Assembly: GCA_021739695.1 (NCBI GenBank)
Contig: JAIPBM010000009.1
Span: 87,720-151,719 of the forward strand
Length of the DNA stretch: 64,000 nt
Direction of reading: 5' to 3'
From: Flavobacteriales bacterium
GTDB lineage: Bacteria > Bacteroidota > Bacteroidia > UBA10329
Shown here piece by piece: positions 16,094 to 26,095 of the stretch. The position numbers were made by a program, and so were the translations under genes. Each line of letters begins with the position of its first letter. The stretch's first letter is position 1. The notes beneath the pieces are model-generated. The model did not search any database, had not been told where the DNA came from, and worked only from the letters and a program-made list of their open reading frames with translations.

Positions 16094-18943
16094 TCAAAGA
16101 GCCCCAAGGCTTTCCAGCTCCTTGCGCAGAAACTGTCCTGTAAATCCTTTCGGAGATTTGGCAAGTTGCATGGGCGTGCCCGTTTCGAGGATCATTCCGC
16201 CACGCTTACCACCTTCCGGACCAAGGTCAATGAGGTGGTCGGCACTGCGGATGATGTCCATGTTGTGCTCAATCACCAGAACAGTATTGCCGCGGTCGGC
16301 CAATTGGTTCAGCACCTCCAACAGCACACGGATGTCTTCGAAGTGCAATCCCGTGGTAGGTTCATCCAATATATAGAAGGTGTTTCCCGTATCGCGCTTA
16401 CTGAGCTCAGAAGCCAGCTTGATGCGCTGCGCCTCGCCACCAGATAGGGTAGTGGAACTCTGTCCAAGCTTGATGTAGCCAAGGCCCACATCATGAATGG
16501 TCTTTATCTTTTTAAGGATGGAAGGAATGTTTTCGAAGAAGACAACCGCATCGTCAATATTCATGTCAAGCACATCCGAAATGGATTTGCCTTTGTAGCG
16601 TATTTCTAGGGTTTCGCGGTTGTATCGATTGCCGTTGCACGAAGGACACTGAATGTGCACATCGGGCAAGAAGTTCATTTCGATGGTCTTGAGGCCAGCG
16701 CCCTGGCATTCTTCGCAGCGACCGCCTTTTACATTAAAGGAGAAACGCCCCGGTTTGTAGCCTCTTATCTGTGCCTCTGGCACCATGGCAAAGAGGTTTC
16801 TGATGTCAGAGAAAACACCTGTATACGTAGCAGGATTGGACCTTGGCGTGCGGCCAATGGGGCTTTGATCAATGGCAATTACCTTGTCTACATGCTCCAA
16901 TCCAATCACGCGGCTGTATGGCATGGGTTCTTTCTCTGCCCTAAAAATGGCCTTATTCAGAATAGGGTAGAGGGTTTCGTTGATGAGGGTTGATTTGCCA
17001 CTGCCCGAAACGCCTGTTACGCAGATAAATGTTCCAAGCGGAAACTCGGCAGAAACATTCTTCAGATTGTTGCCTGTGGCTCCGCTCAAACGCAGCGTGT
17101 GGCCGCTTCCTTTTCGGAACTTTTTCTTTACTGGAATAAGATGACCGCCATTAAGGAAAGCTGCCGTAAGCGAATCGCGTTTCAGAAGTTCTTTGGCTGT
17201 TCCTTGTGCCACAATTCGTCCGCCATGTATGCCAGCCTTGGGGCCAATATCTATGACCTGGTCGGCAGCTTCCATCATGTCCTTATCGTGTTCCACCACA
17301 ATGACCGAATTACCCGAATCGCGTAGTTTCTTCAAGGCATCGATCAAACGTTGATTATCGCGTTGATGAAGGCCGATGCTTGGTTCGTCCAAAATGTAGA
17401 GCACGCCAACCAGCTGCGAACCAATTTGTGTGGCCAATCTGATACGCTGCGCCTCTCCACCAGAAAGTGAGCGTGCAGGTCGGTCTAACGAGAGGTAATC
17501 CAAGCCCACATCTAACAGAAATTGAACCCGTGTTTGAATCTCTTTGATGATCTCTGTGGCAATTATCAGTTGCTTATCATCAAGTGTAGATGGCAGTTCT
17601 GTGAACCAGTTTTGGAGTTCTTGAAGATCGAGGGCAGATACCTCGGCAATGTTTTTACTCTGAAGCCTGAAATGCAGTGCTTCTTTTTTCAGTCGTGCAC
17701 CGTTGCAACTAGGGCAGGTTTTAAGATGAGTAAAGCTCGAAGCCCACTTTTGCAGTGCAGTGCTATCCGATTCATCGTTCTGTCTGCTGATGAAATTCAC
17801 AATTCCTTCGAACGACAGCGAATAACTACTGGCATTTGAATGCGCATCTTTCACCTTGAAAACTTCGCTGCTACCATAAAGGATCACGTTCAGCGCCTCT
17901 TCAGAAATATCTTCGATGGGCGTTTTCAGGTCGAATTCATGTTTTATCCCAATGGCTTCCAACTGATTGAAAATCCAGTTGCTGCGTGCTTCTCCAATTG
18001 GGGCAATTCCACCACGGGCAATGGAGAGTTTTGGGTTTGGGATGATCTTATCTACCGAAATTTCAGCCACGGTGCCAAGGCCGTTGCATTTATTACAGGC
18101 GCCATAAGGCGAATTGAACGAGAAGAAGTTTGGCGCTGGTTCATCGTAGGCAATGCCTGTGGTTGGGCACATCAACGAACGACTGAAAAACCGAACCTCG
18201 TTCGAATCGTTCTCCAATGTCATCATCGAACCTTTGCCATGTTTCATGGCCATCTGCACCGAATCTGAAAGACGCTTGGTACTCTTCGAATCGATCACCA
18301 ATCGGTCAACCACAATTTCTATATCGTGAACCTTATATCGGTCTAATTTGATGTCGGAATCAAGGTCAAGCACCTCTCCATCAACACGCACTTTCTGAAA
18401 TCCTTGCCTTTTTATCTGAACAAAAAGTTCTTTGTAATGTCCTTTTCTGCCTTTGATGACCGGAGCGAGCAACTGCACTTTTGCATCGGCCAATTCTGAC
18501 TTAAGTATGCGAATGATCTCTTCGTCTGAATACTTAACCATTCTTTGGCCCGTGTTGTAACTGTAGGCTACTGCTGCTCGGGCAAATAATAACCGAACGA
18601 GGTCATAGATCTCTGTAACCGTGCCAACCGTTGAACGCGGACTTCTGTTGGTCGATTTCTGTTCGATGGAAATGACAGGACTCAGTCCAGTGATATTATC
18701 CACATCCGGCCGTTCCAGCGTTCCTAGAAATTGGCGTGCATAAGATGCAAAGGTTTCAATGTAGCGCCTCTGGCCCTCTGCATAAATGGTGTCGAAAGCA
18801 AGCGAAGATTTGCCGCTGCCGCTCAATCCTGTGATGACTACCAGTTTATCGCGGGGAATTTTAATGTCGATGTTCTTCAGGTTATGGACCCGAGCACCGT
18901 AAACCTCTAGAAAATTGTCTTGACTTTCAATAGTCTCACTCAT
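16094..18943 (-). CDS. uvrA: Excinuclease ABC subunit A (949 aa)
   Basis: UvrA is the DNA damage-recognition ATPase of nucleotide excision repair; it loads UvrB at bulky lesions. Both ABC modules are complete: Walker [15 protein letters not shown] near the N-terminus and [14 protein letters not shown] at about residue 650, each with an LSGGEAQRI signature. Zinc-finger cysteines are visible (CNKC, CPSC, CEEC, CPSC). In the first cluster the leading pair reads CPTTG rather than CxxC, a known variant. Length is normal. The gene overlaps the stop of the upstream lytic transglycosylase by 8 bp, so it appears to be translated from the same transcript as the envelope genes before it. Confidence 0.97.
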   Translation of the reverse strand: MSETIESQDNFLEVYGARVHNLKNIDIKIPRDKLVVITGLSGSGKSSLAFDTIYAEGQRRYIETFASYARQFLGTLERPDVDNITGLSPVISIEQKSTNRSPRSTVGTVTEIYDLVRLLFARAAVAYSYNTGQRMVKYSDEEIIRILKSELADAKVQLLAPVIKGRKGHYKELFVQIKRQGFQKVRVDGEVLDLDSDIKLDRYKVHDIEIVVDRLVIDSKSTKRLSDSVQMAMKHGKGSMMTLENDSNEVRFFSRSLMCPTTGIAYDEPAPNFFSFNSPYGACNKCNGLGTVAEISVDKIIPNPKLSIARGGIAPIGEARSNWIFNQLEAIGIKHEFDLKTPIEDISEEALNVILYGSSEVFKVKDAHSNASSYSLSFEGIVNFISRQNDESDSTALQKWASSFTHLKTCPSCNGARLKKEALHFRLQSKNIAEVSALDLQELQNWFTELPSTLDDKQLIIATEIIKEIQTRVQFLLDVGLDYLSLDRPARSLSGGEAQRIRLATQIGSQLVGVLYILDEPSIGLHQRDNQRLIDALKKLRDSGNSVIVVEHDKDMMEAADQVIDIGPKAGIHGGRIVAQGTAKELLKRDSLTAAFLNGGHLIPVKKKFRKGSGHTLRLSGATGNNLKNVSAEFPLGTFICVTGVSGSGKSTLINETLYPILNKAIFRAEKEPMPYSRVIGLEHVDKVIAIDQSPIGRTPRSNPATYTGVFSDIRNLFAMVPEAQIRGYKPGRFSFNVKGGRCEECQGAGLKTIEMNFLPDVHIQCPSCNGNRYNRETLEIRYKGKSISDVLDMNIDDAVVFFENIPSILKKIKTIHDVGLGYIKLGQSSTTLSGGEAQRIKLASELSKRDTGNTFYILDEPTTGLHFEDIRVLLEVLNQLADRGNTVLVIEHNMDIIRSADHLIDLGPEGGKRGGMILETGTPMQLAKSPKGFTGQFLRKELESLGAL

Positions 18944-19955
18944 CTCCGCCTTTCAATTGTAAGGTGTCCTGAGATGATTTCAAGCTATCTATTACCGATT
19001 CTATTTCTGTGGAAGTGAAATCGTAATAGCCAGATTTTGGAAGAAGAATGTCGTAATGCCTACCTGATTTGTTGGCAAGATATGTATCGCGCAACCACGG
19101 ATTAAATACCTTCAGAATCTTGTAATTCGCTTTATGATCGTGGGCAAATTTGGCCAGATCAGCAATGGCCGTATCTACACCAAGCGTGTAGGTTTGCTGC
19201 GGTGTGTAAAGGTCCTTAAGCCGATAGTGAAATCCGTATTTGGTTGGATGTTCGTGAATTTCTTTGGCAGCAAGAACTCGAAAAACGTACCTACTGGTTT
19301 CATCATTCAGAAGAAGATCGTAATAGTTGTTTGCTTCCTGCCGATTCATTTGTCTCTCAACCCCATTCATGCCCATGTTATAGCTGGCGGCAGCCAAGGT
19401 CCAACTGCCATAGCGTTTATACGCGGCATTCAAATATTTGCAGGCTGCTTCTGTCGATTTCACCACATTATATCTCTCGTCAATTACTTCATTCACTTCT
19501 AGACCATACTCTTGCCCAGTTGTTTTTAGCAACTGCCAAAATCCAACTGCTCCAGCTGATGAAACCACGTTCATCAATCCGCTTTCTACCAGCGCCAAGT
19601 ATTTGAAATCGTCTGGAATTCCGTTGGCCTTTAAAATTGGTTCGATAACAGGAAACCACTTGTTTGCACGCTTATGATAAAGCATGGTGTTCGACTGCCA
19701 ATACGTGTTGATCAGTAACTCACGGTCCAATCGTTCGTGCACGTCTTCATCAATTACAGGCACTTTCTCACCACAGAAGGCAAGATTTTCGGGAATATTT
19801 ACGCTATAAACACGGTAATCCTCATTGAAGCGGTCCTGAAAATTCTCATCCTCATTCTTGTGGTCATCGCTCGAGAAAAGGAATAGATGAGGACCTAATA
19901 AAACGGTCAACAGAAGCACGATGCTTGTAACTAAGCGTTGCGTTGTTTCTTTCAT
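18936..19955 (-). CDS. Lytic transglycosylase, SLT/MltD-like (339 aa)
   Basis: This enzyme cleaves the MurNAc-GlcNAc bond of peptidoglycan with formation of 1,6-anhydro ends. An N-terminal hydrophobic segment (LVTSIVLLLTVLLGPHLFLF) targets or anchors it to the envelope. The SLT domain (about residues 110-240) contains the catalytic Glu in ALVESGL, the GAVGFWQL motif and AAASYNMG. There are no LysM repeats, unlike classical MltD. I chose the ATG at 19955; a TTG 9 nt further up overlaps the previous stop. The previous gene ends 5 bp before and the next overlaps by 8 bp. The context of polysaccharide genes suggests a role in opening peptidoglycan for envelope assembly, but this is inferred. Confidence 0.88.
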   Translation of the reverse strand: MKETTQRLVTSIVLLLTVLLGPHLFLFSSDDHKNEDENFQDRFNEDYRVYSVNIPENLAFCGEKVPVIDEDVHERLDRELLINTYWQSNTMLYHKRANKWFPVIEPILKANGIPDDFKYLALVESGLMNVVSSAGAVGFWQLLKTTGQEYGLEVNEVIDERYNVVKSTEAACKYLNAAYKRYGSWTLAAASYNMGMNGVERQMNRQEANNYYDLLLNDETSRYVFRVLAAKEIHEHPTKYGFHYRLKDLYTPQQTYTLGVDTAIADLAKFAHDHKANYKILKVFNPWLRDTYLANKSGRHYDILLPKSGYYDFTSTEIESVIDSLKSSQDTLQLKGGDE

Positions 19956-19960
19956 CTCGA

Positions 19961-21052
19961 TCAACGTTTTTCCTTGCTTTTATTCACGCGTGTAATTCCG
20001 TAAAGAAATCCGAACAGAATCAGAAAATAAGCGAGGAATATTCCAAAGTGGATATATTCCCAACGCGCAATGAGTCGATCTATTATTATCAGAAAGATCA
20101 CTGATAAGAAAGACAATCCGAAGAACGAAAGCGCAACTTGCCTATCTGTTAGTCCAAGATAGGAGAGATGGTGGGTTGTATGATCTTTACCTCCCACAAA
20201 CGGTGATTGTCCTTTTAAAAGTCGGTTAATGGTCACAGTTGTCGTGTCAATGATTGGAACGATGAATACCAATAACGCTACAATGAACTGTTTTGTTTGA
20301 ATACGGAAATCGGGCTCAGCATGTCCGTTCCATAAATATAGGATACCGATTGCTGCCAAGAACACTCCTAGGAATTGACTTCCTGTATCGCCCATATACA
20401 TTTTGGATGGATTCCAGTTGTAGTAAAGAAATCCAAGCAATCCTGCCAATACGCCCAAAAGCGTAATGAAGTAGATGCTTAGTACTTCTCCTTTTGAAAA
20501 TAGCATGTAAAGCACAGCCAATATCACTGAAATGGAAACCGTTGTCGTAATCCCGTCCATGTTGTCTAACATGTTGATGGAATTCATAAGTCCAACAACC
20601 CAGAGAATGGTTAGGAAATAGTCTACAGGAGTGATTCCAGAAATGTTGATGCTTGTACCAGTTGCAATTAGAATAATCGCACTGCTGAACTGAGCAAAGA
20701 ACTTGAGAAAGGGTTTCGTGTTGTACGCATCATCAGCCAATCCAACAACGAAACCTAATGAGCAAGCAGCCATTACTCCTAAAAATTGGACAATGTCGTT
20801 GATGTAAGTGACAGCCTCAAATAGAATTGAATAGCAAGCGATCGAGAAGAGAAACATGATGTAAAACGAGATTCCACCGAATGCAGGCTTGGAAGTGGAA
20901 CTCCATCTGACCATAGATTCTGTCTGATCCTTTACCCCCAAGTTCCGTGAGAACTTCAAGAATAGGCCGTTAATAAGGAATGAGAACAATGTGGCGCAGA
21001 CCAAGAATGCTGCGTAAACCCAAAGGACCTGTTCTGCGTTTAGTTTTAGCAT
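19961..21052 (-). CDS. Undecaprenyl-phosphate sugar-1-phosphate transferase, WecA/TagO-like (363 aa)
   Basis: This is a polytopic inner-membrane enzyme of the MraY/WecA family. Such enzymes start lipid-linked glycan synthesis by transferring a HexNAc-1-phosphate from UDP-sugar to undecaprenyl phosphate. About ten hydrophobic segments are visible. Family motifs: LADDAYNT (Mg-binding Asp pair), NMLDNMDGITT, YMGDTGSQFLG and the cytoplasmic HHLSYLGLTDRQV loop typical of the WecA/TagO branch rather than MraY. It lies 36 bp after rfbC and directly before the lytic transglycosylase. It is a good candidate for the initiating enzyme of the local exopolysaccharide or capsule pathway. Confidence 0.9.
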   Translation of the reverse strand: MLKLNAEQVLWVYAAFLVCATLFSFLINGLFLKFSRNLGVKDQTESMVRWSSTSKPAFGGISFYIMFLFSIACYSILFEAVTYINDIVQFLGVMAACSLGFVVGLADDAYNTKPFLKFFAQFSSAIILIATGTSINISGITPVDYFLTILWVVGLMNSINMLDNMDGITTTVSISVILAVLYMLFSKGEVLSIYFITLLGVLAGLLGFLYYNWNPSKMYMGDTGSQFLGVFLAAIGILYLWNGHAEPDFRIQTKQFIVALLVFIVPIIDTTTVTINRLLKGQSPFVGGKDHTTHHLSYLGLTDRQVALSFFGLSFLSVIFLIIIDRLIARWEYIHFGIFLAYFLILFGFLYGITRVNKSKEKR

Positions 21053-21088
21053 CTTATTCAGATATGAGCGACATGATCAACGTAATTA

Positions 21089-21631
21089 TTAAAACTGGCT
21101 ATTCAGTTCAGAAAAGCGAGGCGCCAATGAATCTTTTTCAGAAAGAATTGGGTTTTGAATTCCCCAGTCTATTCCGAGTTCAGCGTCATTCCATAATATG
21201 CTGCCTTCCGAATCTCGGTTGTATTCTTCGGTACAGTCATAATAAAATATGGTATCGTCCATCAAGGTTTTGAATCCGTGAGCAAACCCTGGAGGCACCC
21301 ACAGTGCTTTCTTGTTTTCCTCTGATAGTTCAATGGAAAAATGCTTGCCATAGGTCATTGAATTCTTGCGTATATCCACTACCACATCTAATACCGCGCC
21401 TTTCAAAACGCGAATCAATTTCCCTTGAGAAAATGGCGGATTTTGGAAGTGTAATCCTCGGACGACTCCTCCCTGCGATTTCGAAATATTCGTCTGTTTA
21501 ATGTCCATAACCAATCCATCAGCTTCGAATGCTTGCTTGTTGAATGCCTCATAGAAATATCCTCGAGGGTCATCAAAAACTTTAGCTTCTACAATAAACA
21601 GGTCTTTAAGCTCAGTTTCAATTAATTTCAT
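21089..21631 (-). CDS. rfbC: dTDP-4-dehydrorhamnose 3,5-epimerase (180 aa)
   Basis: This enzyme epimerises C3 and C5 of dTDP-4-keto-6-deoxyglucose in dTDP-L-rhamnose synthesis. It is a cupin of near-typical length. VVRGLHFQNPPFSQGKLIRV contains the catalytic His (residue 61). VVVDIRKNSMTYGKH and WVPPGFAHGF are hallmark motifs, and FYYDCTEEYNRDSEG contains the catalytic Tyr region. The partner genes rfbA, rfbB and rfbD are not in the window. It is 10 bp after the Wzc-like gene, which places rhamnose or another deoxysugar in the exported polymer. Confidence 0.94.
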   Translation of the reverse strand: MKLIETELKDLFIVEAKVFDDPRGYFYEAFNKQAFEADGLVMDIKQTNISKSQGGVVRGLHFQNPPFSQGKLIRVLKGAVLDVVVDIRKNSMTYGKHFSIELSEENKKALWVPPGFAHGFKTLMDDTIFYYDCTEEYNRDSEGSILWNDAELGIDWGIQNPILSEKDSLAPRFSELNSQF

Positions 21632-21641
21632 TCAACTCTCG

Positions 21642-24122
21642 TTATTCATATTTTTTCTGGAAAAGACGTTTCCAAAGGCTCCCTTGTCCTTTTTCTTCAT
21701 CTTCCTCGTAATAACCATAACCATAACCATAACCATAACCATAACCATAACCATAACCATAACCATAGCCGTAACCATAGCCGTAGCCGTAGCCATAACC
21801 AGAGCGCTGTGTATCTTGACCATTTAGGATAACAGAAAGATTACTCACTTTATTCTCATGCTTTAATCGATAAATGTTGTCGATAAATGGCTTCTTGGAA
21901 TAATTGGCTCTAGCAATATATATAGGGTAGTCTGCCTTTTGCATGTTCAAGATACCATCTGTAACTATTCCACAAGGAGGGTTATCAATGATGATGATAT
22001 CGTAGGATTTCTTTAATTCTCCGATTACAAGATCCATTCGGTCATTGATAATCAACTCTGAAGGGTTTGGCGGTATGGGGCCTGCCGTGATAAAATAAAG
22101 GTTTTCTAACGTACTTGATTTAACACAATCAGAAATTTCATCTTGCCCAATCAAAAGCGTGCTCATGCCCTTGTCATTTTCCACGTTGAAACCAAGGTGA
22201 ATTTTCGGTTTTCTCATGTCTAGGTCAAGGATGATTACTTTCTTGCCAGCATAAGCAATTATTCCCCCTAAATTGATGGCCACAAATGTTTTGCCTTCCC
22301 CAGAAATGGTTGATGTGATGGATATTAGTTTTGATTGCCCACTTTCGGCAGAAATGTACTTAAGATTAGTTCGGATGGATCGGAATGCTTCCGATATCAT
22401 CGATTTAGGGTTCTTGTCAACCAACAGTTGAGAGTTGGGAATATCCTTTTTGTATCTCGGAACTACTCCCAAAACAGCAACATCAATGTGCTTTATAATG
22501 TCGCGGATAGATGTTATCTGGTTGAACAACAGATACTTAAATAGCACAATAGCGATGCTTAACATGAGTGCTGCAACAAAACTTAGAGATATAACCGATT
22601 TGCGGTCGGGGAAAACGGGGTTTGTTGGAAGGTTCGCAGTTTCTAAAACACGATTGTTGGATACATAACCTGCTTTGGAAATGGAATACTCAGCTTTTCG
22701 GTCTACGAGTGTATTATAAAAACTTTCATTTACGCGATAGATTCGCATCAATCTTGAATATTCAATCTCGTCATAAGTTGACTCTTCAGCCAGCGTCTCA
22801 TTTTTGTAGATCTTGATTTGTTTGTTAATCTCCGTTAGCCGATTGTTAATGTTTTGCTTTACGGAGGTCAGACTCTCAATTATCAGTTTTTTTTGAATTC
22901 CAATTTGATAATTCAGCGCTTTGATCTGATCACTGGTTTCTTTAACTACGTACAGTGCTTGCTCTTTCTGTAGCAGCATTCCCTGTAAGCTTTTTAAGGA
23001 GGTCGCAATGATTCCTTCGTGTTCAGAGCCAGCCAAAAGAGAAACAAGCCTGTAAACATCGAGATTGACATTTTCAGCAATTTCAGCTTCTACTTCACTT
23101 AAGATCGTTTGTTCCACTGTTAGGTCTACAGCTTCATCTTCTAGCGTTTTTAAGCGGCCTTCAACAGAAGGTAGAGCCCGTGATTCGATGGCTGACTTAT
23201 CATTGATTTTGTGTTCTTTTCTGAATGACTGAATGTTGTTTTCGGACTCATATAATCGGTCGTATATCTTTGCTAACTGAGCGTCAATGAATTCCAGAAT
23301 TCCATTTGCGGACTCTTGTTTTCGTAGCTTATCGCCTTCAATGAAGTCTTCTGCAATTTGTTGCACGATGTCTCTGGCCTTAACTGCATTATGATCTTTC
23401 AGTTTAACATTAATGGTTTTCGCGTATTCATTTAGTATCTCAACCTCAAGTTTTCCTAAATAGCTATTTAGGTACGTTTCTTCACTGTTAATAATCACAT
23501 AAAATTGATTCTGTTCCTCGTTTTGATTCTGAAGAATTCTTTCATAATTGTTCACAACAACTTGAAAAGCAATATCCTGCGTGTTAATTGAATCTAGAAG
23601 GGAACTTTCAAGTGCAATTGTCTGATCACTTAGGCTGTATTCAACGTAAATTCGATAATTATCAATAAATGTGAGGTTTATAGGTTGATTGTAGATTTCA
23701 GGATTTTTGATTGAATAAGTAATTGAAAAAGGAGAGCTTTGGTAAAGCTCAGAACTTAGAACTTCACCTTTTATCATATAGCTGATGTCCAATGGAAGTT
23801 TGGACAGCGACTCCTTGATTGAGACTGGAGAACGAAGCAGTTCAATTTCCTGTTGAATTGTTTCACTATGAAGATCACTCGTTTGAAGAAGCGCATTCGT
23901 TCTGGCATCGTGTCCCAATTGAACCGTTGCTACAGATTGATAAACGGGAGGAGTAAACCTTAGATAGAGAAACGCTACGAACGCAAAAAAAGTGAACAAT
24001 ATGATAATGGCCAGAATGTTCTGCCGCGTGATTGATAGCAGAAGGCCAACGTCTATCTCATCATTGATGAGCGATATGTTCTTCTTATTGTCCAAGTTGT
24101 TGAAGTCTAGTAACGATGGCAA
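21642..24122 (-). CDS. Wzc-like polysaccharide co-polymerase / tyrosine autokinase (826 aa)
   Basis: This inner-membrane protein controls chain length and export of capsule or exopolysaccharide. The N-terminal Wzz-type domain has a transmembrane helix (about 33-53), a long periplasmic coiled-coil region (about 200-470) and a second helix (about 510-530). The cytoplasmic BY-kinase domain (about 570-780) has Walker A ISGEGKTFVAINL, Walker A' VIILDLDMRKP and Walker B IIIIDNPP. The C-terminal tail, the autophosphorylation site in this family, is extreme: fifteen Gly-Tyr pairs plus one extra Tyr, then an acidic EEDEEK stretch. Kinase and copolymerase are on one chain, as in Proteobacteria. The gene overlaps the upstream Wza-like gene by 38 nt and is followed 10 bp later by rfbC. 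Phosphorylation cycling is inferred from the family. Confidence 0.92.
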   Translation of the reverse strand: MPSLLDFNNLDNKKNISLINDEIDVGLLLSITRQNILAIIILFTFFAFVAFLYLRFTPPVYQSVATVQLGHDARTNALLQTSDLHSETIQQEIELLRSPVSIKESLSKLPLDISYMIKGEVLSSELYQSSPFSITYSIKNPEIYNQPINLTFIDNYRIYVEYSLSDQTIALESSLLDSINTQDIAFQVVVNNYERILQNQNEEQNQFYVIINSEETYLNSYLGKLEVEILNEYAKTINVKLKDHNAVKARDIVQQIAEDFIEGDKLRKQESANGILEFIDAQLAKIYDRLYESENNIQSFRKEHKINDKSAIESRALPSVEGRLKTLEDEAVDLTVEQTILSEVEAEIAENVNLDVYRLVSLLAGSEHEGIIATSLKSLQGMLLQKEQALYVVKETSDQIKALNYQIGIQKKLIIESLTSVKQNINNRLTEINKQIKIYKNETLAEESTYDEIEYSRLMRIYRVNESFYNTLVDRKAEYSISKAGYVSNNRVLETANLPTNPVFPDRKSVISLSFVAALMLSIAIVLFKYLLFNQITSIRDIIKHIDVAVLGVVPRYKKDIPNSQLLVDKNPKSMISEAFRSIRTNLKYISAESGQSKLISITSTISGEGKTFVAINLGGIIAYAGKKVIILDLDMRKPKIHLGFNVENDKGMSTLLIGQDEISDCVKSSTLENLYFITAGPIPPNPSELIINDRMDLVIGELKKSYDIIIIDNPPCGIVTDGILNMQKADYPIYIARANYSKKPFIDNIYRLKHENKVSNLSVILNGQDTQRSGYGYGYGYGYGYGYGYGYGYGYGYGYGYGYYEEDEEKGQGSLWKRLFQKKYE
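21708..21800 (-). repeat. Hexanucleotide microsatellite encoding (Gly-Tyr)15 in the Wzc tail
   Basis: On the plus strand, fifteen consecutive hexamers from 21711 to 21800 are ATAACC (nine perfect copies at 21711-21764) then the variants ATAGCC, GTAACC and GTAGCC, ending ATAACC. Each encodes Gly-Tyr on the minus strand, and the GTA at 21708-21710 adds a final Tyr. The unit is six bases, so gain or loss of copies stays in frame. Confidence 0.95.
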
Positions 24123-24846
24123 CAGTACTTACAACTGAACTGAGAATTGCTAAATATGGTGCAAGTTCGGACAAGACTTTTGAAACGTAGTTGCCTCTTG
24201 TTTCGATATAAATGATATCGTTTGCCTGCATCACCAAATTTGCACTTTGAATACCTTGAATAGTAGACAGGTCAACGAGATATACACTTGGATTTCTCAA
24301 ATCGCCACGAACGATCTTAACTTTGTTCGCTTTTCCTTGAGATGGAATACCTCCGGACATGGCAAGGACTTCAAACAAAGTGGTATTGTCGTTAACTAAG
24401 CTTACAACACTTGTGTTAGCACCAGCAAAAATCATTACTCTTTTGTTGCTGACCTCAAGAAGAACAAATGGGTTATTGTAAAATTCTGAGAACTTGTCCT
24501 CAATTAACATTTCTGCTTGGCGAATCGTGAGTCCTTCCAAATAAATTCTCCCGAATAATGGAAGTTTCGCAAAACCGTCAGATTCTATTTTTATCTCAAG
24601 ATCTGTAGCTCCTCCAACGGAACCAGAAGCACCGCCAGAAATATTGATCATGCCAGCCCCATCATTCGTCATCAATCTAACAGCAATTCGATCGTTTGCA
24701 GCAATCCGGTATTGTGTCTCTTGAATTTCCGAAAAATCAGAATATTCAAAACCAGGACCAATTCTCATCATCCTGTCTCTGTATAAATACCGTTCGCAAG
24801 AACTGAACAGAACCAAGAGAAGTAAGCCAAAAAAACGGTATCTCAT
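24085..24846 (-). CDS. Wza-like polysaccharide export lipoprotein (253 aa)
   Basis: This is an outer-membrane polysaccharide export protein. The lipoprotein signal ends LFSSC with lipidated Cys17. The poly-export domain (YRIAANDRIAVRLMTNDGAG; about 45-130) is followed by an SLBB-like segment (VMIFAGANTSVVSLVNDNTT; about 140-215) and a C-terminal hydrophobic helix (LAILSSVVSTVAIVT). It is shorter than E. coli Wza, as usual in Bacteroidota. The start of the downstream Wzc-like gene lies inside its 3' end (38-nt overlap), so the two are translationally linked and probably form one trans-envelope export complex. A TACCTTTG box lies just upstream. Confidence 0.9.
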   Translation of the reverse strand: MRYRFFGLLLLVLFSSCERYLYRDRMMRIGPGFEYSDFSEIQETQYRIAANDRIAVRLMTNDGAGMINISGGASGSVGGATDLEIKIESDGFAKLPLFGRIYLEGLTIRQAEMLIEDKFSEFYNNPFVLLEVSNKRVMIFAGANTSVVSLVNDNTTLFEVLAMSGGIPSQGKANKVKIVRGDLRNPSVYLVDLSTIQGIQSANLVMQANDIIYIETRGNYVSKVLSELAPYLAILSSVVSTVAIVTRLQQLGQ

Positions 24847-24864
24847 CTAAAGCTTAGATTTCTG

Positions 24865-24872
24865 CAAAGGTA
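24865..24872 (-). promoter_or_regulatory. -7 box TACCTTTG upstream of the polysaccharide export genes
   Basis: CAAAGGTA on the plus strand gives TACCTTTG on the minus strand, a perfect TAnnTTTG match, 18 nt upstream of the ATG at 24846 and in the 49-bp gap after the glycosyltransferase gene. It probably starts a wza-wzc-rfbC-wecA-transglycosylase-uvrA transcript. No clear -33 TTG was found. Confidence 0.5.
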
Positions 24873-24895
24873 AGTATTAATCGAGGCTGATTCTG

Positions 24896-26092
24896 CTATT
24901 TGCCATTCTCCAACAGCCGCTTGTAGAGACTGTCCATTTTTGATGTAAGTTGACTGTAATGGAACCGCTCTCCTACGTGGCTCCAGCCCTTACCAGACAT
25001 TTCATTTCTCAGTTCGTCAGATTCAATCAAACTCATGAGATTTTCGGCCATTTTTAATTCGTCCGTAGGTTCGGCAAGTAAACCAGTTATGCCATGGTCA
25101 ACTACGTTTTCAACGCCACCAACATTTGTAGAGACAACCGGAGTTCCGCTTGCTTGCGCTTCAATTAAACTTACTGGAGTCCCTTCATTTTTTGACGTTA
25201 GAATTACAATATCTAATCCTGCATTTATCGCGTCAATATCGTTTCTCCAAGAACAAAAAGTGAGCGGAACACCTTCAGGTTTGTAATCTGGAAACGCATT
25301 AAATGGGATGCTGATTTCTGAACAGAATGCTTCCAGTTCTTGGCGCATTTCACCATCGCCTACAATGAAGAAGCGGACCTTTTTGGTCGTATTGTCGAGC
25401 ACGTGCCGAACCAATCGAAGGAAGTATTTATGGTCTTTTATATCCACTAGACGACCAATGATTCCAACCGCAATTTCATCATTCTGCACATTGAATTCTT
25501 TTCGGAATGCAGCTCGTTTTGATTCGGTATCTGTTCTGAAACGATCAAGGTCAAATCCCAGTGGAATTACCTCAAACTTATCTGGTGGTGCAATTTTGTG
25601 TTCGATTGAAAGCTCGTGCTTTTGAATGTCGCTAATAGCGATAATCTTGGAAGTTCGCTTGGCCAACGAACGCTCTATTTGTTTGAACATGTTGGTCTTT
25701 AGCGAACCGAAATACGAATGGAAGTAATGGCCGTGAAACGTATGAACGATAACGGGAACCTTCCGATTATGCGCGGCTAATCTTCCAATGGCACCAGGTT
25801 TAGAAGCGTGCGTATGAACGATATCAGGTTTGAAATCGTCAATGATCTTCTCAATGGCACGGTAAGCGGCCATATCAACACCCAGACTAATTTCCCTTTG
25901 CATTTCTGGAACTATGACAGGCTTAATGCCTAAATCAGCAAGTATGTGACTCGAACTCGCTTCGTTCTCTTCCTTATCGCCACCAATCAGCAGCGTTTCA
26001 TATTCCGATGGAAGGTATTTGGTCAAATAGGCCACATTGAATGTTGGCCCGCCCAGGTTAAAGCGGTTGGCTATTCGAAGAATTCTTGGCAT
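24896..26092 (-). CDS. Glycosyltransferase family 4 / GT-B (398 aa)
   Basis: This is a retaining GT-B glycosyltransferase that transfers a sugar from a nucleotide donor during polysaccharide synthesis. An N-terminal RFNLGGPTFNVAYLTKYL segment resembles the GGxxxxV donor-side loop. HTHASKPGAIGRLAA and HTFHGHYFHSYFG are typical of a WbpH/PglA-like branch. The C-terminal domain has VGIIGRLVDIKDHKYFLRL, FFIVGDGEMRQELE and the catalytic-site signature SKNEGTPVSLIEAQASGTPV (E-x7-E). It begins 3 bp after the stop of asnB, so the two are clearly one transcription unit. Donor and acceptor are not predictable. Confidence 0.92.
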   Translation of the reverse strand: MPRILRIANRFNLGGPTFNVAYLTKYLPSEYETLLIGGDKEENEASSSHILADLGIKPVIVPEMQREISLGVDMAAYRAIEKIIDDFKPDIVHTHASKPGAIGRLAAHNRKVPVIVHTFHGHYFHSYFGSLKTNMFKQIERSLAKRTSKIIAISDIQKHELSIEHKIAPPDKFEVIPLGFDLDRFRTDTESKRAAFRKEFNVQNDEIAVGIIGRLVDIKDHKYFLRLVRHVLDNTTKKVRFFIVGDGEMRQELEAFCSEISIPFNAFPDYKPEGVPLTFCSWRNDIDAINAGLDIVILTSKNEGTPVSLIEAQASGTPVVSTNVGGVENVVDHGITGLLAEPTDELKMAENLMSLIESDELRNEMSGKGWSHVGERFHYSQLTSKMDSLYKRLLENGK

Positions 26093-26095
26093 TGG

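Noticed and set aside
21632..21823. 63-aa frame of MVMVMV repeats opposite the reading frame of the Wzc tail
   Set aside because: It is an out-of-frame reading of the hexanucleotide repeat inside a well-supported gene.
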